64,000 nt of DNA from contig JADPRS010000003.1 of NCBI GenBank assembly GCA_015686845.1, forward strand, positions 62,001-126,000, given 5' to 3'. Source of the DNA: Lutibacter sp. B2 (GTDB taxonomy: Bacteria; Bacillota; Clostridia; Peptostreptococcales; Thermotaleaceae). This document shows positions 55,083 to 63,753 of the stretch, in pieces. The notes under the pieces were generated by a model. It saw only the letters and a list, made by a program, of their open reading frames with translations. It was not told the DNA's origin and did not search any database. A program made the position numbers and the translations under genes. Position 1 is the stretch's first letter, and every line of letters begins with the position of its first letter.

Positions 55083-55556
55083 TTGAGCGTACAACTAACA
55101 CAAAAGGAAAAAATGCTTTTACAAGATCAAAAAAGTAGTGAGGAGCTTTGCGTTAAAAAGTATACAGAAGCTGCAAACAAAGCAAATGACCCACAATTGA
55201 AACAATTATTTAATGATATTGGGAGTCATGAACAACAACACTTAAATACAGTAAACCAAATGTTATCAGGTCAAGTTCCAACAATGAATCAAGCTCAGCA
55301 GGCACAACAATCAAATAATATGCAGGCGAATATGCAATCTTCTGTACAAGGAAATTATAATGAAAATGATGCTACTCTTTGTAATGATTTATTAATGTCA
55401 GAAAAATATATTTCATCCGTTTATAATACAAGTATTTTTGAGTTTACAAATACGGGTATGAGACAGGCCCTTAATCATATACAAAAAGAAGAACAAGAGC
55501 ATGGAGAAAAATTATTTAACTATATGAGTAGTCACGGTATGTATAATCCACAATAG
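55083..55556 (+). CDS. CotF-family spore coat protein
   Basis: 157-residue two-domain helical protein of the spore coat CotF family: LQDQKSSEELCVKKYTEAANKA and ENDATLCNDLLMSEKYISSVYN are two similar ferritin-like half-bundles joined by a Gln/Asn/Ala/Met linker. It starts at TTG 55083 behind GGAGAG. It indicates a spore former. Ends at a very long bidirectional terminator. Confidence 0.88.
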   Translation: MSVQLTQKEKMLLQDQKSSEELCVKKYTEAANKANDPQLKQLFNDIGSHEQQHLNTVNQMLSGQVPTMNQAQQAQQSNNMQANMQSSVQGNYNENDATLCNDLLMSEKYISSVYNTSIFEFTNTGMRQALNHIQKEEQEHGEKLFNYMSSHGMYNPQ

Positions 55557-55559
55557 GAA

Positions 55560-55605
55560 AAAAAGTAAAAAGAATTTGTATTTATACAAATTCTTTTTAC
55601 TTTTT
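55560..55605. terminator. 22-bp perfect bidirectional terminator
   Basis: Arms 55560-55581 and 55584-55605 are perfectly complementary with a 2-base loop; T-rich on both strands. The right arm runs into the stop end of the convergent transporter gene. Confidence 0.9.
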
Positions 55606-55941
55606 AAAAAATTCAGCAATACCCATGGCTAAAATAAAGACTGCAAAAATTTTCTTTAAAATAAAACCATCTATATTAACAGCAATCATGGACCCAGCAA
55701 TAGAACCTACAATTCCAGTGATAATTAAGTAGGGTAAAACCTCTTTTTGAATTTTATGATTCTTTATATGAATAATTACAGCAGTAATTGCAGTAGGGAT
55801 AAAGTAAATTAAATTGATTCCTTGTGCTACTTGTTGTGTCATTCCAAACAAAATTGTTAAAGCTGGAATAAGCAATATGCCGCCTCCAATACCCATTCCA
55901 CCAATAACGCCTGATAAAAAACCAACTATGATTAATTTCAT
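55597..55941 (-). CDS. TauE/SafE-type transporter, half protein 2
   Basis: 114-residue membrane protein with about four helices and the TauE/SafE glycine block GFLSGVIGGMGIGGGILLIPAL at its start. Normal family members have about 250 residues built from two such four-helix repeats. Here the repeats are separate genes: this one overlaps its partner by 4 bases (ATGA), so the two are translated together and probably form a heterodimeric exporter of sulfite or other small anions. I start at 55941; the longer frame from 56001 lies inside the partner gene. Confidence 0.82.
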   Translation of the reverse strand: MKLIIVGFLSGVIGGMGIGGGILLIPALTILFGMTQQVAQGINLIYFIPTAITAVIIHIKNHKIQKEVLPYLIITGIVGSIAGSMIAVNIDGFILKKIFAVFILAMGIAEFFKK

Positions 55942-56396
55942 GAAAAAACCATCCTTACACCTGTTATGATCATAACCAATCCAAATATTCGATGCAGCCA
56001 TTTAGAAGAAAATTTATTTAATAGTTTTGCACCGATAAACCCACCGATGACTCCTCCTATCGTAATATAACCTGTAGAAACCCATTCTATATTTTGATTT
56101 TTAATATAAATCATGGCACTTATAAAGGATATTGGAAATATGACGGCGATTGCAGTGGCATGGGCTTTATGTGTTTCTATTTTCAAAATTCTTTCCATTG
56201 TGGGAACAATGATGGTCCCGCCACCCGAACCTAATAAACCATTGATAAAGCCTGTAACTGTTCCAATTATGAACATTTTAATTTTATTTTTTTTCAAAGT
56301 TTTCCTCCTAAGGTATAGATCTATTAACATAATTACACTCATTGCTATGATGCCCACTATGAATTCTATGTATGTAATTTGCAGATTTATTTTCAC
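55938..56396 (-). CDS. TauE/SafE-type transporter, half protein 1
   Basis: 152-residue membrane protein with an extra N-terminal helix (about residues 8-28) and the repeat block GTVTGFINGLLGSGGGTIIVPTM (about 45-65), then three more helices. It is the other half of the split transporter. Start uncertain: GTG 56396 lacks a clear ribosome site; internal ATGs exist. Its first residues (ITYIEFIVGII) closely resemble the N-terminus of the unrelated ZIP transporter encoded at 59975. The promoter area overlaps the direct repeats at 56395. Confidence 0.8.
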   Translation of the reverse strand: MKINLQITYIEFIVGIIAMSVIMLIDLYLRRKTLKKNKIKMFIIGTVTGFINGLLGSGGGTIIVPTMERILKIETHKAHATAIAVIFPISFISAMIYIKNQNIEWVSTGYITIGGVIGGFIGAKLLNKFSSKWLHRIFGLVMIITGVRMVFS

Positions 56397-56434
56397 ATAC
56401 TTTTTACATACTTTTCACTTTTTAATGATACAAT
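56395..56434 (+). promoter_or_regulatory. Response-regulator box (ACATAC-N5-ACATAC) and -10 of the repeat-protein gene
   Basis: ACATAC at 56395-56400 and 56406-56411 repeat with an 11-bp period, 17 bases ahead of TACAAT (56429-56434). The layout equals that at 52344. It lies between the divergent transporter and repeat-protein genes; the regulator at 57221 is the likely binder. Confidence 0.45.
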
Positions 56435-56478
56435 TTTAAGTCATAATAATAACAAAGAGAGAAAAGGAGATGTTAAAT

Positions 56479-57096
56479 ATGAAAAAAATGGTAAGCAGTA
56501 TATTATTATGTGCTATGTTAGTTTTAGGTACAGGGAGTGCATTTGCAGGAAGTATACCTGAAAAAGCAGCGCAGCAAGCAGAAGCAGCAGTTAAATTTGA
56601 ACAAAGAGCACAAGAAAAAGGAATCACTGTGGATGAATTAAAAGCTAAAATAGAGGCTGAAAAACAAAAAGCAGAAGATATGGGTCTATCATGGAAAGAG
56701 TATAAAGCTAAGTTAAAGGCTGAAAGAGGAGATAAAAAAGAGGATAAAAAAGCAGAAAGACAAGCTAAACTTGAGGAAATAGCAAAAGAAAAAGGAATCA
56801 CAGTGGATGAGCTAAGAGCAGAAAGAAAAGCTAAAAGAGCCGAAAGAAGACAAAAAGCAGAAGAAATGGGCATTACATTGGAAGCGTATAGAGATCAGTT
56901 AAAGGCTGAAAGAGCAGATAAAAAAGAAGAAAGAGCAGTTAAACTTGAAGAAAGAGCACAAGAAAAAGGAATTACAGTAGAGGAGTTAAAAGCTAAAATA
57001 GAAGATAGAAAACAAAAAGCAGAAGATATGGGTATTTCAATGAAAGAATATAAAACTCAATTAAAGGCTGAAAAAGCAAGTAAGAAACAAGCATAA
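56479..57096 (+). CDS. Secreted highly charged protein with three ~58-residue repeats
   Basis: 205-residue exported protein: signal peptide MKKMVSSILLCAMLVLG... ending SAFA-GS, then three tandem repeats (about residues 38-93, 97-151, 154-203 of the mature numbering from ATG 56479). Each repeat has EKGITVDELKAK, a charged linker, QKAEDMGIS-xxEYK-xxLKAE. The composition is almost only Lys, Glu, Ala, Arg and Gln with helical propensity. Function unknown; a surface or envelope stress protein is possible. ATG 56479 follows AAAGGAGA; ATG 56470 is inside that site. It precedes a two-component system, like the gene at 52427. Confidence 0.8.
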   Translation: MKKMVSSILLCAMLVLGTGSAFAGSIPEKAAQQAEAAVKFEQRAQEKGITVDELKAKIEAEKQKAEDMGLSWKEYKAKLKAERGDKKEDKKAERQAKLEEIAKEKGITVDELRAERKAKRAERRQKAEEMGITLEAYRDQLKAERADKKEERAVKLEERAQEKGITVEELKAKIEDRKQKAEDMGISMKEYKTQLKAEKASKKQA

Positions 57097-57146
57097 TAAT
57101 AGACACATATTATCCTACGATAGATTTAAACGAATAAAAAAGAAAC

Positions 57147-57192
57147 AATAGAGTATCCATGAATTTTATATTTGGATACTCTATTATTTTTA
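57147..57192 (+). terminator. Terminator after the repeat-protein gene
   Basis: AATAGAGTATCC/GGATACTCTATT arms with a 15-base loop and T-run. Confidence 0.88.
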
Positions 57193-57220
57193 ATATATAA
57201 TAGTTTGTGGAGGTGATTTT

Positions 57221-57898
57221 TTGAAGCATATTTTTGTAGTAGATGATGAAGTAAATATCAGAGAGCTTATTAAAAAATATCTTGAAAAAGAAGGATATAA
57301 AGTTACCCTCTTTAGTAATGGGGAACAAGTATTTTCAGAATTAGAAAGATTGAAACCCCATTTAATTGTATTAGATATTATGATGCCAGGAATAGATGGA
57401 CTAGAATTGTGTAAAAAGATTAGAACAAAAAGTGATCTTCCAATTATTTTTGTTTCAGCAAGAGATGAAGAGTTTGATAAAATATTGGGGCTTGAATTGG
57501 GCGCAGATGATTATCTTTCAAAACCATTTAGCCCAAGGGAATTAGTGATTCGGATCAAGACAATCCTAAGAAGAGTAAGGTCTGAAAATAATCACCATGA
57601 TGAAAAAATTAGTGTAAAAGATATGAATTTATATTGTGATCGAAGATATATAGAAATAAAAGGAAATCCATTAAAACTTACAATAAAGGAATATGATTTG
57701 TTCGAAATGTTAATAAAAAATAAAAATATGCCCTTTACAAGAGAACAATTGTTAGAAAAAATATGGGGATATGATTATATAGGAGATAGTAGAGTGGTAG
57801 ATGATTTGGTAAAAAGAATCAGGAAAAAATTAAAAGAATTGGAGTCTGAAATTGAAATCATAACAGTTTGGGGATATGGGTACAGAATCGATGATTAA
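57221..57898 (+). CDS. OmpR-family response regulator
   Basis: 225-residue regulator starting at TTG 57221 behind GGAGGTG. Receiver: VDDEVNIREL, phosphoacceptor Asp in IVLDIMMPGIDG, SKPFSPREL; winged helix with MPFTREQLLEKIWG and VWGYGYRIDD. The kinase gene overlaps its end by 8 bases. Candidate target is the ACATAC repeat promoter upstream of the repeat-protein gene. Confidence 0.92.
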   Translation: MKHIFVVDDEVNIRELIKKYLEKEGYKVTLFSNGEQVFSELERLKPHLIVLDIMMPGIDGLELCKKIRTKSDLPIIFVSARDEEFDKILGLELGADDYLSKPFSPRELVIRIKTILRRVRSENNHHDEKISVKDMNLYCDRRYIEIKGNPLKLTIKEYDLFEMLIKNKNMPFTREQLLEKIWGYDYIGDSRVVDDLVKRIRKKLKELESEIEIITVWGYGYRIDD

Positions 57899-59240
57899 AT
57901 TTAAAACAATCGGAAGTAAATTATTGATCACCTATTTTATTATATTATTTGTAGCTTTTATTGTAATGATGTTATCTTATAATGTATTGTCTCAAAGATA
58001 TTTTATGAAAGAGGCAAAAAATCAAATGAGAATAGAAGGAATAACCATTGCAAGAACTTTAGAAAAAAGCAAACTTAAAAAAAATGGTATTGGTGAAAAA
58101 GTAGTAGTAAAAAAAGAATTAAAGGTTGCAGGTAGATTAATTACATCCAAAATTATTGTTTGTAATAAAGACAGAAAAATTATTTATACAAATTGGGAAT
58201 CTTTGAATAGAGAAGAATTGAGAAGAATTATAAGGACAAAGGATACGACCCTAGAAGGATATATTACCGAGAAAGTTCCAATGAAAACACCAAATGGGGA
58301 TATTAAAGGATATGTGTTTTTGATGATGGAATTGAAAGAATTAGAAGCAATGAATGAGATTATGAAAACCACAAGAATTCTAAGCTTTACTGTAGCTGGT
58401 TTTGTTGCAATTATCATAGGAATGGCATTTCAAAAGGGATTGACACGTTCAATTAAAGAACTTATGGAAACCATGACTACATTTTCGTTAAAGGATTTTC
58501 CAGAAGATTTTCAATTGAAAACAGGGGATGAAATTGAAGAACTTTCCCTATGCTTTTCTTCTCTTGTGAATAAGTTAAAACAATATGACAGCCAGCAGAA
58601 AATATTTTTACAAAATACATCCCATGAATTAAAAACACCCCTCATGTCTATACAAGGATATGCAGAAGCAATAAAAGATGGCATTGTAGAAGGACAAGAG
58701 ATGCAAGAGAGTTTAGACATTATTATGAATGAATGCCAGCGTATGAAAAAAACCGTAGAGGAAATCACGTATCTTACAAAACTTGAAAATTTCGAAGAAA
58801 TTTTTCAACTTGAAGAATACGCTATGATGGAGCTTATACAATCTGCACTAAAAAGCATAAAACCACTGGCAGATGAAAAAAAGATAAAAATAGAGTTAGA
58901 AGGGAAATTTGATTATAAAGGATTTTATGATGGGGATAAAATAAAACGAGGAATGATTAATATCCTAAGCAACGCCATTCGATATACAAAGAAGAATATT
59001 TTAATTCAATCATTCACACATCATAAATATTGTGAAATTTATATTATAGATGATGGGGAAGGATTTAAAGCTGGAGAGGAAAAGAAGATTTTTGATCGTT
59101 TTTATAAAGGAAACAAAGGAAATACAGGACTAGGACTCGCAATAACAAAAGCAATCATTGAAGGGCATAAGGGTGAAATTATTGCTTATAATCATGAAAG
59201 TAAGGGTGCTGTATTTAAAATAAAGGTACCAAGATCATAG
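57891..59240 (+). CDS. Sensor histidine kinase
   Basis: 449-residue kinase: TM1 about 9-30, external domain of about 125 residues, TM2 about 162-182, HAMP, HisKA with QNTSHELKTPLMSIQGYAEAIKDG and HATPase_c (NAIRYTKKN, NTGLGLAITKAI). ATG 57891 lies within the regulator's last codons; an ATG-frame start at 57876 is possible. Its 3' end overlaps the convergent ZIP gene by 6 bases, with no terminator space between. Confidence 0.9.
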   Translation: MIKFKTIGSKLLITYFIILFVAFIVMMLSYNVLSQRYFMKEAKNQMRIEGITIARTLEKSKLKKNGIGEKVVVKKELKVAGRLITSKIIVCNKDRKIIYTNWESLNREELRRIIRTKDTTLEGYITEKVPMKTPNGDIKGYVFLMMELKELEAMNEIMKTTRILSFTVAGFVAIIIGMAFQKGLTRSIKELMETMTTFSLKDFPEDFQLKTGDEIEELSLCFSSLVNKLKQYDSQQKIFLQNTSHELKTPLMSIQGYAEAIKDGIVEGQEMQESLDIIMNECQRMKKTVEEITYLTKLENFEEIFQLEEYAMMELIQSALKSIKPLADEKKIKIELEGKFDYKGFYDGDKIKRGMINILSNAIRYTKKNILIQSFTHHKYCEIYIIDDGEGFKAGEEKKIFDRFYKGNKGNTGLGLAITKAIIEGHKGEIIAYNHESKGAVFKIKVPRS

Positions 59241-59975
59241 ATTTTTTGACAGAATCACACCCATAATAAATCCGAAGAATACGCCATATATGGATATTTT
59301 TTTATAGGGCATATTTTGAGAACTGGGAATCAATTCGCCTAAGGTAATAAATAACATGCTTCCTGCGGCAAGAGAAAGACAAAATCCAATGAAATTTTTG
59401 GATATTTCACCTAAAAGAGCACCCATAAAAGTACCTATTCCAATGGGCAGTCCTGCTAACATGGTAAATAATAATGCTTTATAGGGATTCATGCCGCCTG
59501 CTTTCATGGGTCCTGCGATACATATTCCTTCTGGGATATTATGTAGTGCAATAATAATGGATATACCTATACCTAAACTATTAGTCGCTTGAAAAGAAGA
59601 ACCAATGGCTAATCCTTCAGGAAAGTTATGCAATGCTACGCCGATTGCAAGTAAAATTCCTGTTTTCATAAAACCTTTATTGGATGAAGTACTATGTAAG
59701 GATGTTTTTGGGCATAATTTTTCTCCTATATAAATCATCATAGCAATGCCTATGATCATACCAATTATATTTATATATAAATTTGTAAGTTTAAAAGCTT
59801 CTGGTAATAGATCAAAACATACAATAGAGAGCATAAGCCCACCTGAAAACCCAATAATAAAGTTAAAAGATTTTTTTTGTACATCGGATATAAAAAATGC
59901 AAGTAATCCTCCTAGACCCGTTCCTATAATTCCAACAATAAATCCTATGTATGTAATTTTAAATACAACTTCCAT
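59235..59975 (-). CDS. ZIP-family metal ion transporter
   Basis: 246-residue, eight-helix importer for divalent cations (zinc, iron or manganese). Metal-site motifs HNFPEGLAIG (TM4) and HNIPEGICIAGP (TM5) are intact. A short variable loop (PKTSLHSTSSNKG) stands in for the His-rich loop, which is reduced here. AAAGGAGATG precedes its ATG on the minus strand. The metal cannot be chosen from sequence alone. Confidence 0.92.
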   Translation of the reverse strand: MEVVFKITYIGFIVGIIGTGLGGLLAFFISDVQKKSFNFIIGFSGGLMLSIVCFDLLPEAFKLTNLYINIIGMIIGIAMMIYIGEKLCPKTSLHSTSSNKGFMKTGILLAIGVALHNFPEGLAIGSSFQATNSLGIGISIIIALHNIPEGICIAGPMKAGGMNPYKALLFTMLAGLPIGIGTFMGALLGEISKNFIGFCLSLAAGSMLFITLGELIPSSQNMPYKKISIYGVFFGFIMGVILSKNL

Positions 59976-60032
59976 ATCGTATCATCTCCTTTTTATATAT
60001 CTATGTGTTATTTATCATTCATAAGACTTGTA

Positions 60033-60076
60033 TAGAAAAAAATAATAGCTTATATTTTTAAAATATAAGCTATTAT
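60033..60076 (-). terminator. Terminator of the cotJ operon
   Basis: 16-bp stem ATAATAGCTTATATTT (minus reading) with its complement and a U-run on the minus strand, just after cotJC. Confidence 0.88.
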
Positions 60077-60082
60077 CTTTAA

Positions 60083-60655
60083 CTAATAAACTTTTTTATG
60101 ATCGTTATATTCTTCAACGATCCTTAATGTTTCACCAAATCTTTGGAAATGAACGACTTCTCTTTCTCTTAAAAATTTTAAAGTATCGGTCACGCCAGGA
60201 TCATCACTTAGTTTTATTAAAGCTTCATAGGTAGCTCTTGCTTTTTGTTCTGCTGCCATATTTTCATATAAATTTGCGATAGGGTCTTCTTTTGATTGGA
60301 TAAAGGTTGCAGTCCATGGAACACCTGATGCATCATGAGGAAATGGACTTCTACCATGAGATGCAAAGTGAGATTCAAATGGCGTTCCTTTTATTTTTGA
60401 TAAAGGAGCTTTTTCTACTAATTTCCAAACGATGGTTCCGACCATTTCCCAGTGTGCCAATTCCTCCGTTCCTATATCTGTTAAAATTCCTTTTGCTTCT
60501 TTTGTAGGCATAACATATCTTTGTGTTAAATATCTTATAGCTGCGCCTAATTCTCCATCTCCACCACCAAATTGTTCTAGAATCATGGCAGCTAGGGTAG
60601 GATTACATGTATCAACTTGAACAGGATATTGTAATTTTTTTTCATAAATCCACAT
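60083..60655 (-). CDS. cotJC: CotJC, manganese-catalase-like spore coat protein
   Basis: 190-residue protein of the CotJC/manganese-catalase family. Family blocks: MWIYEKKLQYPV at the start, EQFGGGDGELGAAIRYLTQRY, DIGTEELAHWEMVGTIVW with Glu/His metal ligands, and REREVVHFQRFGETL. It is incorporated in the spore coat and may destroy peroxide. AAGGAGGG precedes its ATG. Last gene of the cotJABC operon. Confidence 0.95.
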   Translation of the reverse strand: MWIYEKKLQYPVQVDTCNPTLAAMILEQFGGGDGELGAAIRYLTQRYVMPTKEAKGILTDIGTEELAHWEMVGTIVWKLVEKAPLSKIKGTPFESHFASHGRSPFPHDASGVPWTATFIQSKEDPIANLYENMAAEQKARATYEALIKLSDDPGVTDTLKFLREREVVHFQRFGETLRIVEEYNDHKKVY

Positions 60656-60670
60656 AACTTTCCCTCCTTG

Positions 60671-60931
60671 TTAACATTTAGGATAATCTATTTCCCAAGG
60701 CCATGGTTCATTAATGTACTCCCATGGATATTTACTAAGACTAGTAGATTTAATTGGGCCATATTCCATACTATATTGTTTTTCTAATTCTTGACATTGC
60801 AAAGCAAATGTATTGTGAAGTCTTAATGCTTTTTCATCATTTGGATGGGTATCTAAAAATAAAGTAATATCGAGCAGGCAAAAGCTTATCTCCATAAGCT
60901 CTTTTAACATTTTCATTTGGTTAGGACTCAT
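60671..60931 (-). CDS. cotJB: CotJB, spore coat peptide assembly protein
   Basis: 86-residue protein with the CotJB pattern: LMEISFCLLDITLFLDTHPND, QCQELEKQYSMEYGPI and the aromatic end YPWEYINEPWPWEIDYPKC. It acts with CotJA and CotJC in the spore coat. It lies 15 bases ahead of cotJC on the same strand. Confidence 0.93.
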   Translation of the reverse strand: MSPNQMKMLKELMEISFCLLDITLFLDTHPNDEKALRLHNTFALQCQELEKQYSMEYGPIKSTSLSKYPWEYINEPWPWEIDYPKC

Positions 60932-60953
60932 CTAAGCCACCTCCATTTAGAAA

Positions 60954-61091
60954 CTATTTTTTATGGTATTTACCAGGCATATATAATTCAGGAAATATAG
61001 TGCCTTTACAAAGAGCTTCTTTAGGGCTATAAAGCTTATCTAGCTTTTGAAAAGGAATATATGCATGAGCTAGTTTGTATTTTTGATCCAT
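60954..61091 (-). CDS. cotJA: CotJA, spore coat associated protein
   Basis: A 45-residue protein read on the minus strand from ATG 61091 behind GGAGG: MDQKYKLAHAYIPFQKLD and EALCKGTIFPELYMPGKY match the CotJA core (AYVPFQ...SPxEALxxGTxFPELxxPY). It is the first gene of the cotJ operon, 22 bases before cotJB. The operon is expressed in the mother cell (sigma-E) in Bacillus; I could not identify a convincing sigma-E promoter here. Confidence 0.9.
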   Translation of the reverse strand: MDQKYKLAHAYIPFQKLDKLYSPKEALCKGTIFPELYMPGKYHKK

Positions 61092-61266
61092 AAAAGTACC
61101 TCCTTCATAGTTAATGTAATACAATACATAATATGTATATCTATGGGGAATAGTGAATGGAAAATTTTTAGTAACACATTTTATATAGAGTACATATCTT
61201 ATATTAGAAAGTACAAATGATAGAGAAAAATAATAGTTACATAAGGATGGGGGGAGGTGTGCGAGT

Positions 61267-61380
61267 ATGGCTGAAAAAGCTGGTTTCTTTGGTGGAGATA
61301 ATAGCTCTTTATTATTTTTCTTCCTATTACTAGTAATATTGTTCTGTGGAGGATTTGGAGGATTGTTTGGAGGGTACTAA
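61267..61380 (+). CDS. YjcZ-like hydrophobic sporulation micro-protein
   Basis: A 37-residue protein starting MAEKAGFFGGDNSSLL, with one membrane-like segment (LLFFFLLLVILFC) and a Gly/Phe-rich end GGFGGLFGGY. Small Gly-rich hydrophobic proteins of this kind (YjcZ/YtzN-like) are found in spores. A strong GGGAGGTG site precedes ATG 61267 and a terminator follows the stop, so it is a true gene. Confidence 0.75.
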   Translation: MAEKAGFFGGDNSSLLFFFLLLVILFCGGFGGLFGGY

Positions 61381-61381
61381 G

Positions 61382-61413
61382 AAAAAAGTTGAGAATATTT
61401 CTCAACTTTTTTT
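61382..61413. terminator. Bidirectional terminator between the micro-protein and kinase genes
   Basis: AAAAAAGTTGAGAA/TTCTCAACTTTTTT with a 3-base loop. Confidence 0.9.
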
Positions 61414-61423
61414 AAAAAAATCA

Positions 61424-62833
61424 CTAATTATCATATTTAGGTAAACTAATTTTAAACACTGTCCCTTCATTTAGTTTGCTTTCAACTGTAATTCCCCCAT
61501 TATGCGCCGATACTATCGTTTTTGTTATAGTTAGTCCTATTCCCGATCCCCCTGTTTCTCTATTTCTTGACTTCTCTGTTCTATAAAATCTTTCAAATAT
61601 ATAAGGAAGATTCTCTTTAGATATACCTATACCATTATCTTTTACATTTATTTCTATATATTCTTTCAAATCATTTATTGTAAGTATTACCTTTCCACCA
61701 GATTGTGTATACTTTAGGGCATTTGATATAAGATTTATAATCATTTGTGTTATTTTATCTCTATCGGCAAAAATTACTTGTTTATAGCTTTTAAAAACTA
61801 CTTCAATATTTTTATTTACATATTCATTCTCAAAATTCATTAAAATATTTTTTATAAGTTCACTTATATCAAAGTTTGCTTTATTTAAAACTAAATTTTC
61901 ACTTTCGTATTTGGATAATTTCTCTAAATCACCTACGAGACGCTTTATTCTCAGTATTTCTTCATAGCAGCTTTGCACTCTTTCTATAGTTGGTTCCCAT
62001 ACACCGTCTATAATGGCTTCCATGTGACCCTGTAAAGTAGTTAAAGGTGTTCTCAATTCATGAGATACGTCAGCGGTAAGTCTTTTTTGTAATTTTTCAT
62101 GCTCCTCTAGATTATGAGCCAAATTATTTATTGTGGCTATAAGTCTATTTATTTCTTTGATATTAGATTTTTCACTGCTTCTTTCCTTATAATTTCCTTT
62201 AGAAATATTTTCTGCAGTATTCATAACCCTTGAAATAGATCTGCTTAATCCTTCAGCTATTATGATTCCAAGAATTAATGATAAACATAAGGAAATTATG
62301 CCAACACTTATAAAAATATTATTTAATGTATTTAAGAATATTAGGTCATTGTCGTCATAATAAAAAGGGCCATAATAGCCAATATCCACAACGCCAATCT
62401 TATTTAAGTTATAAGTTATAAAATATTGATTTTCTGTGTATCCACCTTGCCAATTGGGGTATCGTTTCGTCATGTTTTTTGACATATGAGTTATTAAGTT
62501 TTCACATTGTCCATGATTATAAATAGTAGCATCCCATATAATTTTTCCGGATAGATCTTTTACACTTATAATAAGTCCATTTTCAAGCGCATCTATCCCA
62601 ATGCTCTCAACTACTTTATAATTCCACTTTCCTTCCGAATTATAATGATTTTCAAGTGAAGAGACGATGTCTTTATTCTTATCTTTTCTGGTTTGTATCA
62701 CATAATTATTAAATTGCCTTTCTAAAAAAAAATTTGATAGGAAACTTATTAAAAAAACACAAATCAGCACAACCAATATGTATGAAAGCGATAGTTTTCT
62801 TCTCAAGCTTATTTCTATTTTAATCACCACCAA
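61424..62833 (-). CDS. Sensor histidine kinase, BaeS-like
   Basis: About 469 residues: TM1 near 16-38, external domain to about 165, TM2 about 172-195, HAMP, HisKA with TADVSHELRTPLTTLQGHMEAIIDGVWEPT and HATPase_c (NALKYTQSGGK, GGSGIGLTITKTI). The IDGVWEPT motif is typical of BaeS-like kinases. The start is unclear: TTG 62833, GTG 62830 or GTG 62827 all overlap the end of the regulator gene; translation is coupled. Divergent from an HMA-domain gene, so metal stress is a plausible signal. Confidence 0.9.
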   Translation of the reverse strand: MVVIKIEISLRRKLSLSYILVVLICVFLISFLSNFFLERQFNNYVIQTRKDKNKDIVSSLENHYNSEGKWNYKVVESIGIDALENGLIISVKDLSGKIIWDATIYNHGQCENLITHMSKNMTKRYPNWQGGYTENQYFITYNLNKIGVVDIGYYGPFYYDDNDLIFLNTLNNIFISVGIISLCLSLILGIIIAEGLSRSISRVMNTAENISKGNYKERSSEKSNIKEINRLIATINNLAHNLEEHEKLQKRLTADVSHELRTPLTTLQGHMEAIIDGVWEPTIERVQSCYEEILRIKRLVGDLEKLSKYESENLVLNKANFDISELIKNILMNFENEYVNKNIEVVFKSYKQVIFADRDKITQMIINLISNALKYTQSGGKVILTINDLKEYIEINVKDNGIGISKENLPYIFERFYRTEKSRNRETGGSGIGLTITKTIVSAHNGGITVESKLNEGTVFKISLPKYDN

Positions 62834-63518
62834 ATTTGTATCCTATTCCATGAACAGTAATTAAATACTGAGGGTTTTTAGGCGTATCTTCAATTTTTCG
62901 TCTAATATTTTTTATATGGGTATCAATCACTCTATCAAAGCCGTCATAGTCTTCTCCCAGTACTATACACACTAATTCTTCTCTTGTAAAAGCTTTTTGA
63001 CGATATTTAAACATAGTCAAAAGTAATTTATATTCTGTTGAAGTTAAGTTTATTATTTTTCCAGCTTTCTTAACCTGGTGTTTCATATCTTCTATAACTA
63101 AATCTTCCTCATGAAAGGACAATGTAGTTGAAACAAGACTTGATTCATTTTCACTTCTTCTTAGTAATGCTGTAACCCTGGCTATAAGCTGTCTCGGGCT
63201 GAAAGGTTTTGTAATATAATCATCTGCTCCAATATGAAAACCTTCTAAAATACTCTCTTCATCAATTTTTGCAGTGAGCATTATAATAGGTACCCTAGAT
63301 TTTTTTCTTACCACCTTGCAAACCTCTGTACCGGTCATATCTGGCATCATTAAATCTAAAACTATTAAAGAAGGATTTATTCTTTCAAACATTGCTACAG
63401 CATCTTTTCCATTATAAGCTTCATAAACTGTATATCCTTCTTTTTCAAGATATGATTTTACAACTTCAACAATCTTTTTCTCGTCATCAGCAACTAAAAT
63501 ATTTATTGAATTTCTCAT
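62820..63518 (-). CDS. OmpR-family response regulator
   Basis: 232-residue regulator: VADDEKKIVEVV, phosphoacceptor Asp in LIVLDLMMPDMTG, TKPFSPRQL, and a winged helix ending TVHGIGYKFGGD. Its kinase overlaps the 3' end. GAGGAG precedes the ATG. The 235-base gap to the divergent HMA gene should hold promoters for both directions; I saw no clear operator repeat in it. Confidence 0.92.
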   Translation of the reverse strand: MRNSINILVADDEKKIVEVVKSYLEKEGYTVYEAYNGKDAVAMFERINPSLIVLDLMMPDMTGTEVCKVVRKKSRVPIIMLTAKIDEESILEGFHIGADDYITKPFSPRQLIARVTALLRRSENESSLVSTTLSFHEEDLVIEDMKHQVKKAGKIINLTSTEYKLLLTMFKYRQKAFTREELVCIVLGEDYDGFDRVIDTHIKNIRRKIEDTPKNPQYLITVHGIGYKFGGD

Positions 63519-63753
63519 TTGAATCTCCTCTATAACATCTTTAAATTTATTATATTGTAATAAATCTTTTTTATTATAGTACTTATATATGTAGTTTTTA
63601 TGAAGAATTAAAAAACTATTCTAATTTTATTTAAATATAGTTCAACATTTAACTTTTACTAATATAGTATATATAAATTTCTTCATAAAATCTCCACATA
63701 TTTAACGTATACTCATAGATAAAATGATACATTTTTATAGGAGGATTATTTAT

